Assembly (NCBI GenBank): GCA_902770045.1
Contig: CACXRO010000009.1
Location: 1-36,993, forward strand
Source of the DNA: an uncultured bacterium
GTDB lineage: Bacteria > Verrucomicrobiota > Kiritimatiellia > RFP12 > UBA1067
DNA: 36,993 nt
Direction: 5' to 3'
Shown one piece after another: positions 1 through 11,588 of the stretch (positions within the stretch are counted from its first letter, which is position 1; each line of letters starts with the position of its first letter). Below the pieces are notes generated by a model. It was given only the letters and a program-made list of their open reading frames with translations. It was not told where the DNA came from and made no database searches. Position numbers and translations under genes: made by a program.

Positions 1-1
1 G

Positions 2-487
2 ATCAAGGGGTGGCTGAAGGACAACATCCCCGCGCTCTACCTCAGGTACACGGCGGTGATGCGCTACAAGGCCGCGGCGAAGAAGTTCCGGCAGATCGCC
101 GGGCTCGTCGACCCGACGCCGGTTTCGGCGGCGGTGCCGGGTCCGAAGCCGAGCGGCGAAGCGACGGCGAGACGGAACAGCCGGGCACCGAAAGTCAAGG
201 ATGGCTCGCGCTGGCGGACGCCGGAGGCCGAGGTCGTGAGGGCGGCGGCGATATGGCGGGAGGTGTCGGATTCGGCGGGGAAAAGCGCGACGGCGCTCAT
301 CGCGAGGATCGACGCGCTGGTCGACCCGGAGGCGGTTGAGGACGCGAACATGCTGCGGGAATGGAGGGAGAGGTACGAGCGTGAGATTACGGTGCGGACG
401 AAATCGCGGTGGTGGCGGAGGCTGATGAAAATGCTGGGCGAAAAAGGCGGGGGAGAAGAGACGTGCGCGGCCAAGGGAGCAGGGTAG
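2..487 (+). CDS. Unrecognised protein, 3' part only (runs off left edge)
   Basis: The frame is open from the first complete codon of the window to the TAG at 485-487, so this is the C-terminal part of a longer gene. A GTG and an ATG at 56-61 lie inside the frame, but there is no reason to prefer them as starts. The visible part (about 161 residues) begins with a helical, basic and aromatic stretch (IKGWLKDN, LYLRYTAVMRYKAAAKKFRQ). A Pro/Ser/Arg-rich linker follows, then a second helical segment ending in KSRWWRRLMKMLG and a short low-complexity tail. I see no signal peptide, membrane span or catalytic motif. The highly charged helical make-up is like DNA-binding or phage/plasmid-type proteins, but I do not recognise a family. 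It is transcribed toward kdsB, which has its own promoter, so the two need not be linked. Confidence 0.55.
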   Translation: MKGWLKDNIPALYLRYTAVMRYKAAAKKFRQIAGLVDPTPVSAAVPGPKPSGEATARRNSRAPKVKDGSRWRTPEAEVVRAAAIWREVSDSAGKSATALIARIDALVDPEAVEDANMLREWRERYEREITVRTKSRWWRRLMKMLGEKGGGEETCAAKGAG

Positions 488-496
488 GCGTGGATC

Positions 497-540
497 GCTT
501 GCCCGCCGGAGCCTCGGGGTAGGCTTGCCCGCCGGAGCCT
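497..540. repeat. Two copies of an 18-bp GC-rich direct repeat
   Basis: GCTTGCCCGCCGGAGCCT occurs at 497-514 and again at 523-540, a 26-bp period. A degenerate third start follows (TGGCGTAGGTGGG). It lies directly after the stop of the left-edge gene and before the kdsB promoter. It looks like a short intergenic REP-type repeat rather than coding sequence. No T-run follows it, so it is not an obvious terminator. Confidence 0.5.
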
Positions 541-577
541 TGGCGTAGGTGGGTGGTCCGTGGGTCGTGGGCGCGGG

Positions 578-590
578 GATTTGGTATAAT
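578..590 (+). promoter_or_regulatory. Extended -10 promoter of kdsB operon
   Basis: ATTTGGTATAAT contains a TGN extended -10 and a perfect TATAAT at 585-590. The kdsB ATG begins only 8 nt after the hexamer, so the predicted transcript start falls on or within a base or two of the start codon (leaderless mRNA). No good -35 hexamer is visible, as expected for an extended -10 promoter. Confidence 0.75.
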
Positions 591-598
591 ACACACAT

Positions 599-1360
599 AT
601 GAAGACATACGGAATCATACCCAGCCGGTACGGCTCGAGCCGCTTCCCCGGGAAGCCGCTCGCCGTCATCGCCGGCAAACCGCTCGTCGCCTGGGTGGTC
701 GACGCGGTCAAGCGCGCGAAAGGACTCGACGCGGTGCTCGTCGCGACCGACGACGAGCGCATCGTCAAGGCGGTCGAGGACTGCGGCGGCACTGCGGTGA
801 TGACCCCGAGCGAGCTGCCGAGCGGCACCGACCGCATCGCCTGCGCCGCGCGAGCGTTCCTCGGCGGCGACTTCGACGACGACGACATCCTCGTCAACAT
901 CCAGGGTGACGAGCCGCTCATCGACCCGAAGCTGATCGAAAGCCTCGCCGCGAAGCTGAAGGACGACGCGCGCTGGTCGATGGCGACCGCCGTGACGCCG
1001 ATCAAGTCCGCGGCAGACCTCGCGGCGAAGACGGTGGTCAAGGTCGTCCTCGACCGCGACGGCGGCGCGCTCTACTTCTCGCGCTCGCCGATCCCCTGCA
1101 CCCGCGACGGCGAAAGCGACCTCGCGAGCGGGCTCTTTGTCCGGCACCTCGGCATCTACGCCTACCGCGGCGGCTTCCTCAAGCGCTACATCGCCGAGCC
1201 GCCGTGCCCGCTCGAGTCGACCGAGAAGCTCGAGCAGCTGCGCGCGCTCTGGATGGGCGAGAGGATCGCGGTGGTGGAGACGAGCGACGAAGGCGTCGGC
1301 GTCGACACGCCCGAGGACGCGGTGCGCGTCGGAAAGCTCCTCGAAGCGCGCAATGCGTGA
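599..1360 (+). CDS. kdsB: 3-deoxy-manno-octulosonate cytidylyltransferase (CMP-KDO synthetase)
   Basis: This enzyme activates KDO with CTP to CMP-KDO for lipid A inner-core assembly, in the cytosol. The 253-residue product is the usual length. It opens with the nucleotide-binding signature IIPSRYGSSRFPGKPL at residues 6-21, followed by ATDDERI, LPSGTDRIA and the VNIQGDEPLI motif near residues 98-107. YFSRSPIP and a C-terminal EGVGVDTPED segment are also typical. The ATG at 599 is fixed by the family N-terminus and lies 8 nt from a perfect -10, with no room for a Shine-Dalgarno, so it is probably translated from a leaderless transcript. It is the first gene of kdsB-azlC-azlD-ligA and overlaps azlC by 8 bp. 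Its presence implies an LPS-bearing outer membrane. Confidence 0.95.
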   Translation: MKTYGIIPSRYGSSRFPGKPLAVIAGKPLVAWVVDAVKRAKGLDAVLVATDDERIVKAVEDCGGTAVMTPSELPSGTDRIACAARAFLGGDFDDDDILVNIQGDEPLIDPKLIESLAAKLKDDARWSMATAVTPIKSAADLAAKTVVKVVLDRDGGALYFSRSPIPCTRDGESDLASGLFVRHLGIYAYRGGFLKRYIAEPPCPLESTEKLEQLRALWMGERIAVVETSDEGVGVDTPEDAVRVGKLLEARNA

Positions 1361-1962
1361 GTTCGCCGCCATCCCCGCCGCCGAGCGCCGCCGCATCCGC
1401 CGCGCGGCGTTCGTCGCCTCGCTGCCGGTGCTGATGGGCTACGTCACCATGGGATTTGCGGCCGGGGTGCTGATGGCGGTCAAGGGCGGCCTTGTCCATC
1501 CGGCGGCGTGGTCCGCCCTGCTCGCCGCGAGCACCGTCTCGGGCACGCTCTCCTTTGCCATCGTGCCGCTCGTGGCCGACGGCGCCTCGCTCGCCGCGGT
1601 GGCGGCGCTCACCCTCGGCATCAACTTCCGCTACGCCTTCTACGGCTTCTCGATGCTCGGGCGCTGGCGCGGCATCCCACGCCTACAGAAGTGGTTCCTC
1701 GTCCATTCGCTGGCGGACGAGATCTACGCCCTCGACCTCGCCTGCCGCGAGACCGACCCGCTCAAGCACCGCCTCTACTGCCTCTGGAACCACGCGCTCA
1801 ACGTCTCCTACTGGATCGTCGGCACCACCTCGGGCGCGCTCGCCGGCGCGGCGCTGCCGATTCCCTCGAAGGGCATCGAGTTCGCGATGGTGGCGCTCTT
1901 CATCGTCATCCTGACCGACCAGGTCGTGGATTTCGCCGCCAGGGCGAAGGAAAGGAAAGCCA

Positions 1963-1973
<11 letters not shown>
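1353..1973 (+). CDS. azlC: AzlC-family branched-chain amino acid permease, large subunit
   Basis: This is an integral inner-membrane protein of 206 residues, related to the large subunit of the AzlCD/YgaZH exporter for branched-chain amino acids. AzlC hallmarks visible are LPVLMGYVTMGFAAGVL near the N-terminus, a hydrophobic VSGTLSFAIVPL segment, LGINFRYAFYGFSML and the family's HSLADEIYALD region. Several hydrophobic segments follow. The ATG at 1353 overlaps the kdsB stop by 8 bp, which suggests translational coupling. The 3' end overlaps azlD by 11 bp, which fits the two-subunit exporter. It is slightly shorter than the usual 220-240 residues because the C-terminal end is trimmed. The transported substrate cannot be read from the sequence. 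Confidence 0.88.
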
Positions 1974-4745
<2,772 letters not shown>

Positions 4746-4762
4746 ACAAAGCCGCCGCGCCG

Positions 4763-7700
4763 TCACTCCATCATCGAGGAAGGGATGAAGCACGAGGCGA
4801 GGGCGTGGTCGCGCACGATGCGCACAGAGACGCCGATGTCGCGGCCGCGGAAGACCTTGAACGCCTCGGCCCAGGCGCCCTCCAGCCGCACGGTGACGAC
4901 GCCGGCGTCGGGCTGGAAGCGGGTCACCACCATCTCGCGCGGCGAGTAGCGGATGCCGGTGCCGAGCGCCTTGGATACCGCCTCCTTCGCGCACCAGAAC
5001 CGTACGAGCGCCCGCGAGGAGCTGGCGGCCTTGGCGGCGAGCTCGAGCTCGTCGGGGGTGAAGACGCCGACGGCGAACTCCTCCGAGAGGTCGCGCGAGA
5101 CCGACTCCACGTCCACCCCCACCCGCGCGTTCGCCGCGGCGACGGCGACCACGAACTGCGAGGTGTGGGCGATGGCGATGTCGAGCTTGGTGGTGAGGAA
5201 CTCGTTCCAGTCGCCGAGCGCATGGGGCTTGCCGGAGTCGTCGGCCCAGATCTGGATGTCGGCGTCGGACCAGCGGGCCTGGTAGAAGTCCTTGAGGAAC
5301 CTCCTTACCGCCTCCTTGGCCGCGATGCGCCCGAAGAGCCACTCCGTCCGCCGCGACACCGAGCCGGTCATCTCCTGGAAGTCCTTGCGCTCGGAGCCGC
5401 AGAGCACCAGCCGCGATACCATGCGCAGCCAGAGCTCCTCGTTGCGCTCGAAGATCTGGTAGGGAACGTCGGTCACGAACGCGGAGGCGACGTCGGTCGC
5501 GGGCGAGCCGAGCTGGTCGGGGTCGAGCGGGGCGGAGAGGTAGGTCATCGCCGGCTGCAGCACCAGCTCGCGGTATTCGCGCGGGATGCGCTCGGTGAGC
5601 TCCTCCCAGCCGGAGAACGCCGCGAGCTCATTGCCGTTGCCGTCCGTCATCGTGATGTCGCAGAGCTGGCTCTTCGGCGTCACTCCGGTGAGGCGCAGGT
5701 AGCAGTTGAGGCGCGAGCCCTCCTTGGGAAGTCCGCCGGAGAACACCAGCCGCCGCAGGCGGAACGGGAAGGAGAACGCGCCGGAGAGCCGCTCGTGGCT
5801 GCGCCATAGCGCGAAGCCGCTGACCACGGTCTGCATCAGGAGCGGATCCACCATCCACAGCGGGAAGCGGGTGAAGACGACGTTGTCCGCGACCGGCGGC
5901 ACGACGACCTCGTAGTCGATGCCGGACTCGCTCCAGGCGGAGACGAAGGCGATGCCGCGCAGGCGGCGGCCGCAGCTGAGTCGCTGGGGGTAGATGTCGC
6001 GACCAGACCAGTGCACCGAGCGCGGACGCGACAGCGGCGGCGGCGAGGCGGGGCGCGCCTCCGGCGGCGCGTCGGCGAGGACGACCGTCGCCTCCATCAC
6101 CGGCCAGGTGTAGGCGGAGTTCGGCTTGTCGTCGCGGATCTGCACCTTCACCGCGAACTCGCCGGGGTCGGCGGAGGATATCCGCTCGGCGCGGACGAAG
6201 AGCCTGAGCTCCCCCTTCTCGAAGGACACCATGCGCCGGCAGGTGAAGTCCTCGATCCGCCGCAGCGTGCGGTTGGGGGCGACGAGGCTGGCGGTCTCGG
6301 CCATCACCTCCGCCCCGACCGGCAGCGTCAGCAGCACCAGCCCCTTGAGGTTGGGGTCGGAATAGCTCAGCTGGCTCGTGCCCAGGGCGAAGTCGCCGAG
6401 GAACGGCAGCTCGGAGAGGCGGAACACCTTGGTGATCTCGACGGAGACTCCGGGGCTTGCGTCCACGGTGTCGGCGTCGGAGACGAGCGGGTTCATCGCG
6501 CCGAAGTCGAACTGGCGCTGGCGCCGCGCCTGCTGGGCGATCGCCGCGGCGCGCTGCGCGGCCTTGGCGCCGCGCCCCTTTGGCTCGGCGAGGAACGACG
6601 ACCCCGCGAGCGCCGCGCCGTCGGTGAGCAGCGTCAGCCGCGGGAAGAGGCGCGAAAGGCGCATCTCGGACGCGTGACGCACCTCGAGCGAAAGCGCGGA
6701 GTCGAAGTCGAGCTTCTTCGCGTGGCGGCGCTCGAAGAGCCGGGTGAGGTCCATCTCCGCGCCCAGCGACGCGAGGTAGCCGAGCGCGTGCTGCAGCTGC
6801 ATGGTGCCGGTGCGGTGGATGGAGTCGAGCGCGACCGCCGCGTGCTCCTCGCCGCGCAGCGTGTCGGCGACGGCGGCGGACATCAGCCCGCGCGGGCCGA
6901 CCTCAAGGAAGACGCGGTAGCCGTCGGCGTGCATGCGGCGGACGGTCTCCGCGAACCTCACCGGCTGCGCCCAGCGGGAAGCCGCCTCCTCGCGGGCGCG
7001 CCGGAGGCGCGACGGCGCGCGGTCGGCGGTGGCGCAGGAGTAGACCTCGAGCTGGGCGTCGTGGCGCATGCGGCGGTCGGTGAACTTGCGGATCGCCGGC
7101 ACCAGCCGCGAGCAGAGCGGGGTGTTGAACGGGCGGTTCAGCTCCAGCGCCACCGCCCTCACGCCGGCGGCGGCGAAGGCGGCGAGCGCCTCGTCCTTGA
7201 AGTCAAGCGCCACCGCGTAAGTCTTCTGGCGCGGCGAGAAGTCCACTACCAGCGCAAATCGCGCCGGCGGGAAGTTCGCCACGATGGGGTCGATCTCGCC
7301 GGGGTGGCGCATCAGCACGGTCACCATCGCCACTTCCGGGAGGCCGCCGTGGTTGACCGCGCGGTCGACGATCGAGTAGATGTCGCGGATCATCTCCACC
7401 CTGTCGGCGCGGGACGGATTCGCGCCCGCGTAGCCGGCGCGCGTCATCGCCGCCAGGTCGCCGCCGGCGAAGCCGACGACCCCGTCGGGCGTGACGCCGA
7501 CGATCTTCATCAGCCGGGTGAGCGCGTCGCAGCCGGCGTAGGTGGAGACGAGCGCCTGCGCATAGGCGCCGGACGAGAAGATGTCCGCGTCGTGGCGGTA
7601 GTACGGCGCAGGCGGGAAGATGAAGGACGAGGGGGTGAACTCGTTGTTGCCGGAAAGCGCCTCCTCCAGCTCGTCGAACGCCTGCCTGCACTCGGGGTAC

Positions 7701-8062
7701 CTGACCGCGATGTCGCGGAGCATGTCGGGGTAGAACGAGAGGACCCCGGGGTAGACGAAGGCGAGCTTGCCGCAGCCCTCCCCGAGCATCCGGTCGCGCG
7801 AGAAGTAGGTGCCGCTCTTGTCCCGGATCCGCCGCGTCGCGCCGGAGGCGATCCGGCTGCGGGCCGAGACGAGCCGCGCGCGGAGCGAGGCGACGTCCGC
7901 GGCGATTACCGCGAGCCGCGCCGGTCCGCGGGTGAGCGAGCAGGTATAGGCGACGTCGAGGAACGGGACGTCGGGGACGCGGTCGAGGAACGCGACCAGC
8001 CGGGCGATCTCCGCCAGCAGCGCCGCCTCGTCGGCGGCAGAGACTACCACCAGCTCCGTCAT
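4763..8062 (-). CDS. PKS/PUFA-synthase-like AT-DH-DH protein with C-terminal phosphopantetheinyl transferase; AT and DH sites substituted
   Basis: 1099 residues. Residues 1-98 are the KS-AT linker. An acyltransferase fold spans about 99-420 (KLAFVYPG; VFLEVGPRGLM near 384-394), but its GHSxGE motif reads GFAGGD at 197-202, with nucleophile Ser changed to Ala199 and His to Phe198. The second catalytic His position (AFHSP) reads PFNTP, Asn313. A double-hotdog dehydratase pair follows (about 540-870). Its HxxxGxxxxP motif is replaced by FALGTSQLSY (Phe558), and the second half keeps a DP motif (VDPLLMQ). The C-terminal phosphopantetheinyl transferase (about 930-1070) keeps GVDVE near 982 and FWCAKEAVSK near 1022, so it should be able to prime carrier proteins. 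No carrier protein or ketoreductase is present. The ATG at 8062 overlaps the KS stop (ATGA). Likely an accessory or scaffold subunit of a PfaC/PksE-like synthase; the product is unknown. Confidence 0.85.
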   Translation of the reverse strand: MTELVVVSAADEAALLAEIARLVAFLDRVPDVPFLDVAYTCSLTRGPARLAVIAADVASLRARLVSARSRIASGATRRIRDKSGTYFSRDRMLGEGCGKLAFVYPGVLSFYPDMLRDIAVRYPECRQAFDELEEALSGNNEFTPSSFIFPPAPYYRHDADIFSSGAYAQALVSTYAGCDALTRLMKIVGVTPDGVVGFAGGDLAAMTRAGYAGANPSRADRVEMIRDIYSIVDRAVNHGGLPEVAMVTVLMRHPGEIDPIVANFPPARFALVVDFSPRQKTYAVALDFKDEALAAFAAAGVRAVALELNRPFNTPLCSRLVPAIRKFTDRRMRHDAQLEVYSCATADRAPSRLRRAREEAASRWAQPVRFAETVRRMHADGYRVFLEVGPRGLMSAAVADTLRGEEHAAVALDSIHRTGTMQLQHALGYLASLGAEMDLTRLFERRHAKKLDFDSALSLEVRHASEMRLSRLFPRLTLLTDGAALAGSSFLAEPKGRGAKAAQRAAAIAQQARRQRQFDFGAMNPLVSDADTVDASPGVSVEITKVFRLSELPFLGDFALGTSQLSYSDPNLKGLVLLTLPVGAEVMAETASLVAPNRTLRRIEDFTCRRMVSFEKGELRLFVRAERISSADPGEFAVKVQIRDDKPNSAYTWPVMEATVVLADAPPEARPASPPPLSRPRSVHWSGRDIYPQRLSCGRRLRGIAFVSAWSESGIDYEVVVPPVADNVVFTRFPLWMVDPLLMQTVVSGFALWRSHERLSGAFSFPFRLRRLVFSGGLPKEGSRLNCYLRLTGVTPKSQLCDITMTDGNGNELAAFSGWEELTERIPREYRELVLQPAMTYLSAPLDPDQLGSPATDVASAFVTDVPYQIFERNEELWLRMVSRLVLCGSERKDFQEMTGSVSRRTEWLFGRIAAKEAVRRFLKDFYQARWSDADIQIWADDSGKPHALGDWNEFLTTKLDIAIAHTSQFVVAVAAANARVGVDVESVSRDLSEEFAVGVFTPDELELAAKAASSSRALVRFWCAKEAVSKALGTGIRYSPREMVVTRFQPDAGVVTVRLEGAWAEAFKVFRGRDIGVSVRIVRDHALASCFIPSSMME

Positions 8063-9480
8063 GCGCGGTCCTCCGGCTCCTCCTCGAGCACCACCACGGC
8101 GGAACGCCCGGCCACGGACGTGGTCCCCACCGGATTGAGCGCGTCGAAGTTCGCGCCCATCACCACCGCGCGGCGCGGCGACGAGCTGTCGCCGGTGATC
8201 CACGGCCGCACCGCGTCGAGCAGGTACGCGCTCGAGGCGAGGCTCGAGACCGACTCCGCCGGACGCTCCGGCGGCACCTGCGGCGGCAGCACGCGGTGAC
8301 GGAGCGCCAGCACCGCCTTGGCGACGCCGGCGGACATCGCCGCGCGCAGCGTGTGGCCGATGTTGCCCTTCACCGAGCCGACGCCGACGAGCGCGCCGCC
8401 GGGACGGTGCTCGCCCCAGACCCTGGCAATCGCATCGAGCTCGCGCGCCTCCGCCGCGGCGACGCCGGAGCCATCCGCCTCCACGAGCCCGATCGAGCGC
8501 GGCGGAATGCCGGCGCCCTCGGTCGCCTCCCGGAGAAGCGCCGACGGGTCGTCTTCGGGACAGTGTCCCAGCGCCACCGACCTGACGAGCGCGTAGATGC
8601 GGTCGCGGTCGCGCAGCGCGTCGGAGCGGCGCTTGAGGACGAAGAACGCACCGCCTTCGCCGGGCAGGGTGCCGTCTGGATCGCGCGAAAAAGGCGTAAG
8701 TTCAGTCCGCCGCGAAAAGTCGACCTCGCCCGAGAGACCCTCGATGTAGGCGCATGAGAGCGGCGGCGTGAGCGCGCCGGCAAGCGCGACGTCCGCCCGG
8801 CCGGAAGCGAGGTCGTCCATCGCGTCGGCGATCGTCGCCGCGCCGGAGAGCAGGCCTGCGTCCATGATCGTCGCCGAGCCGGCGAACGAGCATTCGCGAG
8901 CGATCCAGGAGACGAAGCGGTAGCCGGTGCCGAGCAGGAACGAGGCGGCGTCGGGAAGCGGCAGCGACTCCACGAGCTTCTCCTTCACCGCGTCCATAGC
9001 CTCCTCGGGCGCGCTCGGGAAGAACCGCCTGATCACCTCCATCGTCTGGTCGAGGAACGAGGTGTGCTGGAGCCAGTTGACCGTCGAGGCGTTGAACGGC
9101 GGCGCGTAGCCGAGACGCACGGTGCCGCGGACGGGGTCGGGCGAATGCGGCTTCATCGAGGCGTCGCAGAGCGCGTCGAAGGCGAGCTGGGTGGCGAAGT
9201 ACAGGTCCTGGTTCTCGCCGATGTTCACCTGGCGCGGGAAGTTCTGCATCGCCGGGACGCACGAGAAGAGGTCGCCGAGCTGCCCGATGCGCTGCGGGTA
9301 CGGCCGGTCGAAGAAGTTCTTCCTGCCGACCGGCAGCTCCGCCTCTGGTCCGGGCTGGGTGAGCATCACGCGCTGGCCGAGGATCGCGTTCCAGAACGCG
9401 CCGGGGCCGGGGCATCCCGCGAAGCGGCAGGACATCCCGACAATCGCGATCGGATCGCTATGGCTTTGCACCGCGGCCAC
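8059..9480 (-). CDS. Beta-ketoacyl synthase-like protein lacking the active-site cysteine (chain-length-factor-like)
   Basis: 473 residues with a complete thiolase-fold KS outline: DPIAIVGMSCRFAGCPGP at the N-terminus, LTPFSRDPDGTLPGEGGAFFVLKR in the middle, and GSVKGNIGHTLRAA near 370-381. The active-site loop that should read DTACSSS reads MDAGLLS, which puts Gly209 where the nucleophilic Cys belongs. The first catalytic His (VEAHGTGT) is Asp336 in VEADGSGV. Only the second His (His376) remains. Condensation is therefore not expected. This is how chain-length factors and KS-like partners in type II PKS and PUFA synthases look, though those usually carry Gln at the Cys site. The start is GTG at 9480, 7 nt after the esterase stop, with no strong Shine-Dalgarno. 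The next gene begins at its stop codon (ATGA), so the two products probably form one complex. Confidence 0.85.
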   Translation of the reverse strand: MAAVQSHSDPIAIVGMSCRFAGCPGPGAFWNAILGQRVMLTQPGPEAELPVGRKNFFDRPYPQRIGQLGDLFSCVPAMQNFPRQVNIGENQDLYFATQLAFDALCDASMKPHSPDPVRGTVRLGYAPPFNASTVNWLQHTSFLDQTMEVIRRFFPSAPEEAMDAVKEKLVESLPLPDAASFLLGTGYRFVSWIARECSFAGSATIMDAGLLSGAATIADAMDDLASGRADVALAGALTPPLSCAYIEGLSGEVDFSRRTELTPFSRDPDGTLPGEGGAFFVLKRRSDALRDRDRIYALVRSVALGHCPEDDPSALLREATEGAGIPPRSIGLVEADGSGVAAAEARELDAIARVWGEHRPGGALVGVGSVKGNIGHTLRAAMSAGVAKAVLALRHRVLPPQVPPERPAESVSSLASSAYLLDAVRPWITGDSSSPRRAVVMGANFDALNPVGTTSVAGRSAVVVLEEEPEDRA

Positions 9481-9487
9481 AGGCAGC

Positions 9488-11068
9488 CTACTTGAGGGAA
9501 ATCGTGAACGGGCCGAGCGGGAGCGACGCCTGGTTGTACATGACGCCCATGGTGCGGTCCTTGCCGAGGTATCGCGCCATGACCGGCTCCTTCACCTTCT
9601 CGCTCCTGAGGCTGAGCTGCGGGTGGTCGACGAGACCGAGCGTCTGCCAGGGCTTGAACGACTTGCCGCAGTCGACGAGCTCAGCCGCCTCCCAGACGCC
9701 GTTGGTGCCGGCCACCTCGAACGGCGCGCCGAGCGACATGTCGCGGTTGTAGACGTACCAGGTCTGGACATGGTCGAAAGTGACCGTCGCCACGTCGCCG
9801 GAGACGGAGAGCGACTTCGCCGTCGGAGAGCAGTCCTCGGGGATGTCGAAGCCGTAGTCGCGCTTGAGCGCGTGGATGAGGAGGCGCCGCGCCACGGTCT
9901 CCTTGTCGTTGGGGTGGATGTCGTCGAAGTTGCCGACGTCCGCCGTCACCGCGATCGCCGCGTTCGGCTCCTCGGCCGCGAACTTGTCCTGCGCCATGCA
10001 CATGCCCATCCAGTTCGTCTTCCACGGCGCGAGCTGGGCGAAGTAGAGCTTGAGCCCGGGGTTCTCGAACACCCGCGACCAGCCGTTGTATAGCGCGTGC
10101 ATCTTGGCGCAGTAGAGCTCGCTCTCGGAGTTGTTGTGGCAGCCCTGGTACCAGATCATGCCGCGCATCGCCATCGGCGCGTAGTCCCACACCATCGCGT
10201 TGAAGAGCGCGGTGGGCTGCTGGAACTGGGAGCCGATGACCCCCTTGGCACAGTCCTTGGTCCAGTCCTTGCCGAACTTCGGCACCCATTCCGCCGTCGC
10301 CTTGATCGACGGGTCGCAGCCTTCGTAGCCCTCGCGCGGCGTCCACGCGTCGATGTTGGTGCCGCCGATCGAGGAGTCGATTATGCCGACCGGCACCCCG
10401 AGCGCGACGTGGAGCTCGCGCGCGTAGTACCATGCCACCGCCGAAGGGAGCTGCCAATGGCAGTCGTCCACCTTCAACTGGAAGGACTCCGGCTCGAACC
10501 TGAGCCACTTCGCCTGGAGCGGATTGCGCCCAGGCGTGCCGTAGACGCGCGGCGTCTTCACGAAGCGGACGAGCGGCATGTGGGTCATCGCGGTCATCAT
10601 CGCGCCCTTGCCGTCGCGGTAGCGGCTGTTGCCGGGGTGCCAGATCGGGCACTCCATGTTGCTCTGGCCCGAGGCGAACCACACCTCGCCGACGAGGACG
10701 TCCTTCACCTCCACCGAGTCCACTGTCGAATCGAACAGGAAGCCTTTATTGAACTCGGTCACCTTCATCGTGCGGCTTTCCGACGATGCCTCCATCGGGT
10801 CGAGGTCAACCCGCCACTTGCCGTCAAGACCAACATCGACGACCTTCGTCTGACCGGCGAACTCAACCTTGACCTTCTTTGGCGTAATAGAGCCCTTCGG
10901 CTTAATGAAAACCAGCGGTCCCGGGACCACCTTGCCCCAGACCGGCACCTTCATGCCGCGCTGCAGCACTGCGCCGTGGGTGAACGGCGCGCCCATTTCG
11001 ACTGCCGCCAGGGCGGACCCTGCGCAGACGGCGGCAACCGCCGCCAGAAGATTTTTCTTATTCATCAT
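9488..11068 (-). CDS. Secreted sialate O-acetylesterase family protein (SGNH/SASA)
   Basis: A 526-residue exported esterase, expected to remove O-acetyl groups from sialic acids or other acetylated glycans. A signal peptide is clear (basic MMNKKN, then a hydrophobic stretch ending in SALA). The catalytic Ser block is WFASGQSNMECPI. The central VGIIDSSIGGTNIDAW block is typical of the family, and the Asp-His end of the triad is in DDIHPNDKE. The conserved WYQGE block reads WYQGC here, a substitution near the active site whose effect I cannot judge. The Shine-Dalgarno AAGGAG sits 5 nt before the first of two ATGs. It lies 7 nt upstream of the KS-like gene and could be cotranscribed with it, although the functions have no obvious link. 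GH20 nearby supports a mucin-glycan diet. Confidence 0.9.
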   Translation of the reverse strand: MMNKKNLLAAVAAVCAGSALAAVEMGAPFTHGAVLQRGMKVPVWGKVVPGPLVFIKPKGSITPKKVKVEFAGQTKVVDVGLDGKWRVDLDPMEASSESRTMKVTEFNKGFLFDSTVDSVEVKDVLVGEVWFASGQSNMECPIWHPGNSRYRDGKGAMMTAMTHMPLVRFVKTPRVYGTPGRNPLQAKWLRFEPESFQLKVDDCHWQLPSAVAWYYARELHVALGVPVGIIDSSIGGTNIDAWTPREGYEGCDPSIKATAEWVPKFGKDWTKDCAKGVIGSQFQQPTALFNAMVWDYAPMAMRGMIWYQGCHNNSESELYCAKMHALYNGWSRVFENPGLKLYFAQLAPWKTNWMGMCMAQDKFAAEEPNAAIAVTADVGNFDDIHPNDKETVARRLLIHALKRDYGFDIPEDCSPTAKSLSVSGDVATVTFDHVQTWYVYNRDMSLGAPFEVAGTNGVWEAAELVDCGKSFKPWQTLGLVDHPQLSLRSEKVKEPVMARYLGKDRTMGVMYNQASLPLGPFTISLK

Positions 11069-11147
11069 GATTACTCCTTATTCACTTATCTATTAATTCC
11101 AGTCTACACGCATGAAATATCCTTCTACGCCGAAGAATGCATACGGA

Positions 11148-11549
11148 TTAGACCGTTTCGCCCGCACGCAAAGAACTTGCGGGCGATTGGTCGGACGTCG
11201 CAAGAAACTCGACAGACTTGGACCATGCATCGGTTTCTGAGAACCGCACATACGCATTGTCGCCCGCTTCAAGGCGCACATACGGCGCAGCGATGGCAGT
11301 GGTTCCATCATTGGAATACGTCACAGTAGCCGTTCGCGACACCCCAGCCGCCCCGGCAGGAACATCAATCCAATACTGGAACACCGGATATGCCGTCATT
11401 GACGCGAATAACGTCGCTGAAAAAAGCAGTCGCCTGAGACTAACCCGAAGACTCGGCTTCATGGTTGCAGCGACTTCCTCATCAAGCCGAACTGCCGAAC
11501 ACCCTGTAAGTTTAATTATTTTCATTCCTGTAGTCCCCTTGTTTTCCAT
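11148..11549 (-). pseudogene. Secreted beta-domain fragment, probably remnant of a larger surface protein
   Basis: This frame encodes a signal-peptide-like start (MKPSLRVSLRRLLFS, ATG at 11462; other ATGs at 11525 and 11549). One beta-rich domain follows (VFQYWIDVPAG, ATVTYSNDGTTAIAAPYVRLEA, SLRAGET). This motif order is one I associate with repeated Ig-like modules of very large PVC secreted proteins, where the segment would continue after AGE. Here it stops at once (TAA at 11148). A different frame just downstream reads AFFGVEGYFMRVDWN before its own stop, which could be the original C-terminus, so a frameshift plus deletion is possible. A stand-alone one-domain secreted protein is the alternative. 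Base composition is less GC-rich than in neighbouring operons. The start is uncertain. Confidence 0.45.
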
Positions 11550-11588
11550 CTCCACCAGCCAATAGCCGGCGCAACGCCAGTTGCGTAG

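Noticed and set aside
6011-8299. A 762-codon open frame on the plus strand
   Set aside because: Antisense shadow of the PKS-like gene; low-complexity Arg/Glu/Val-rich translation.
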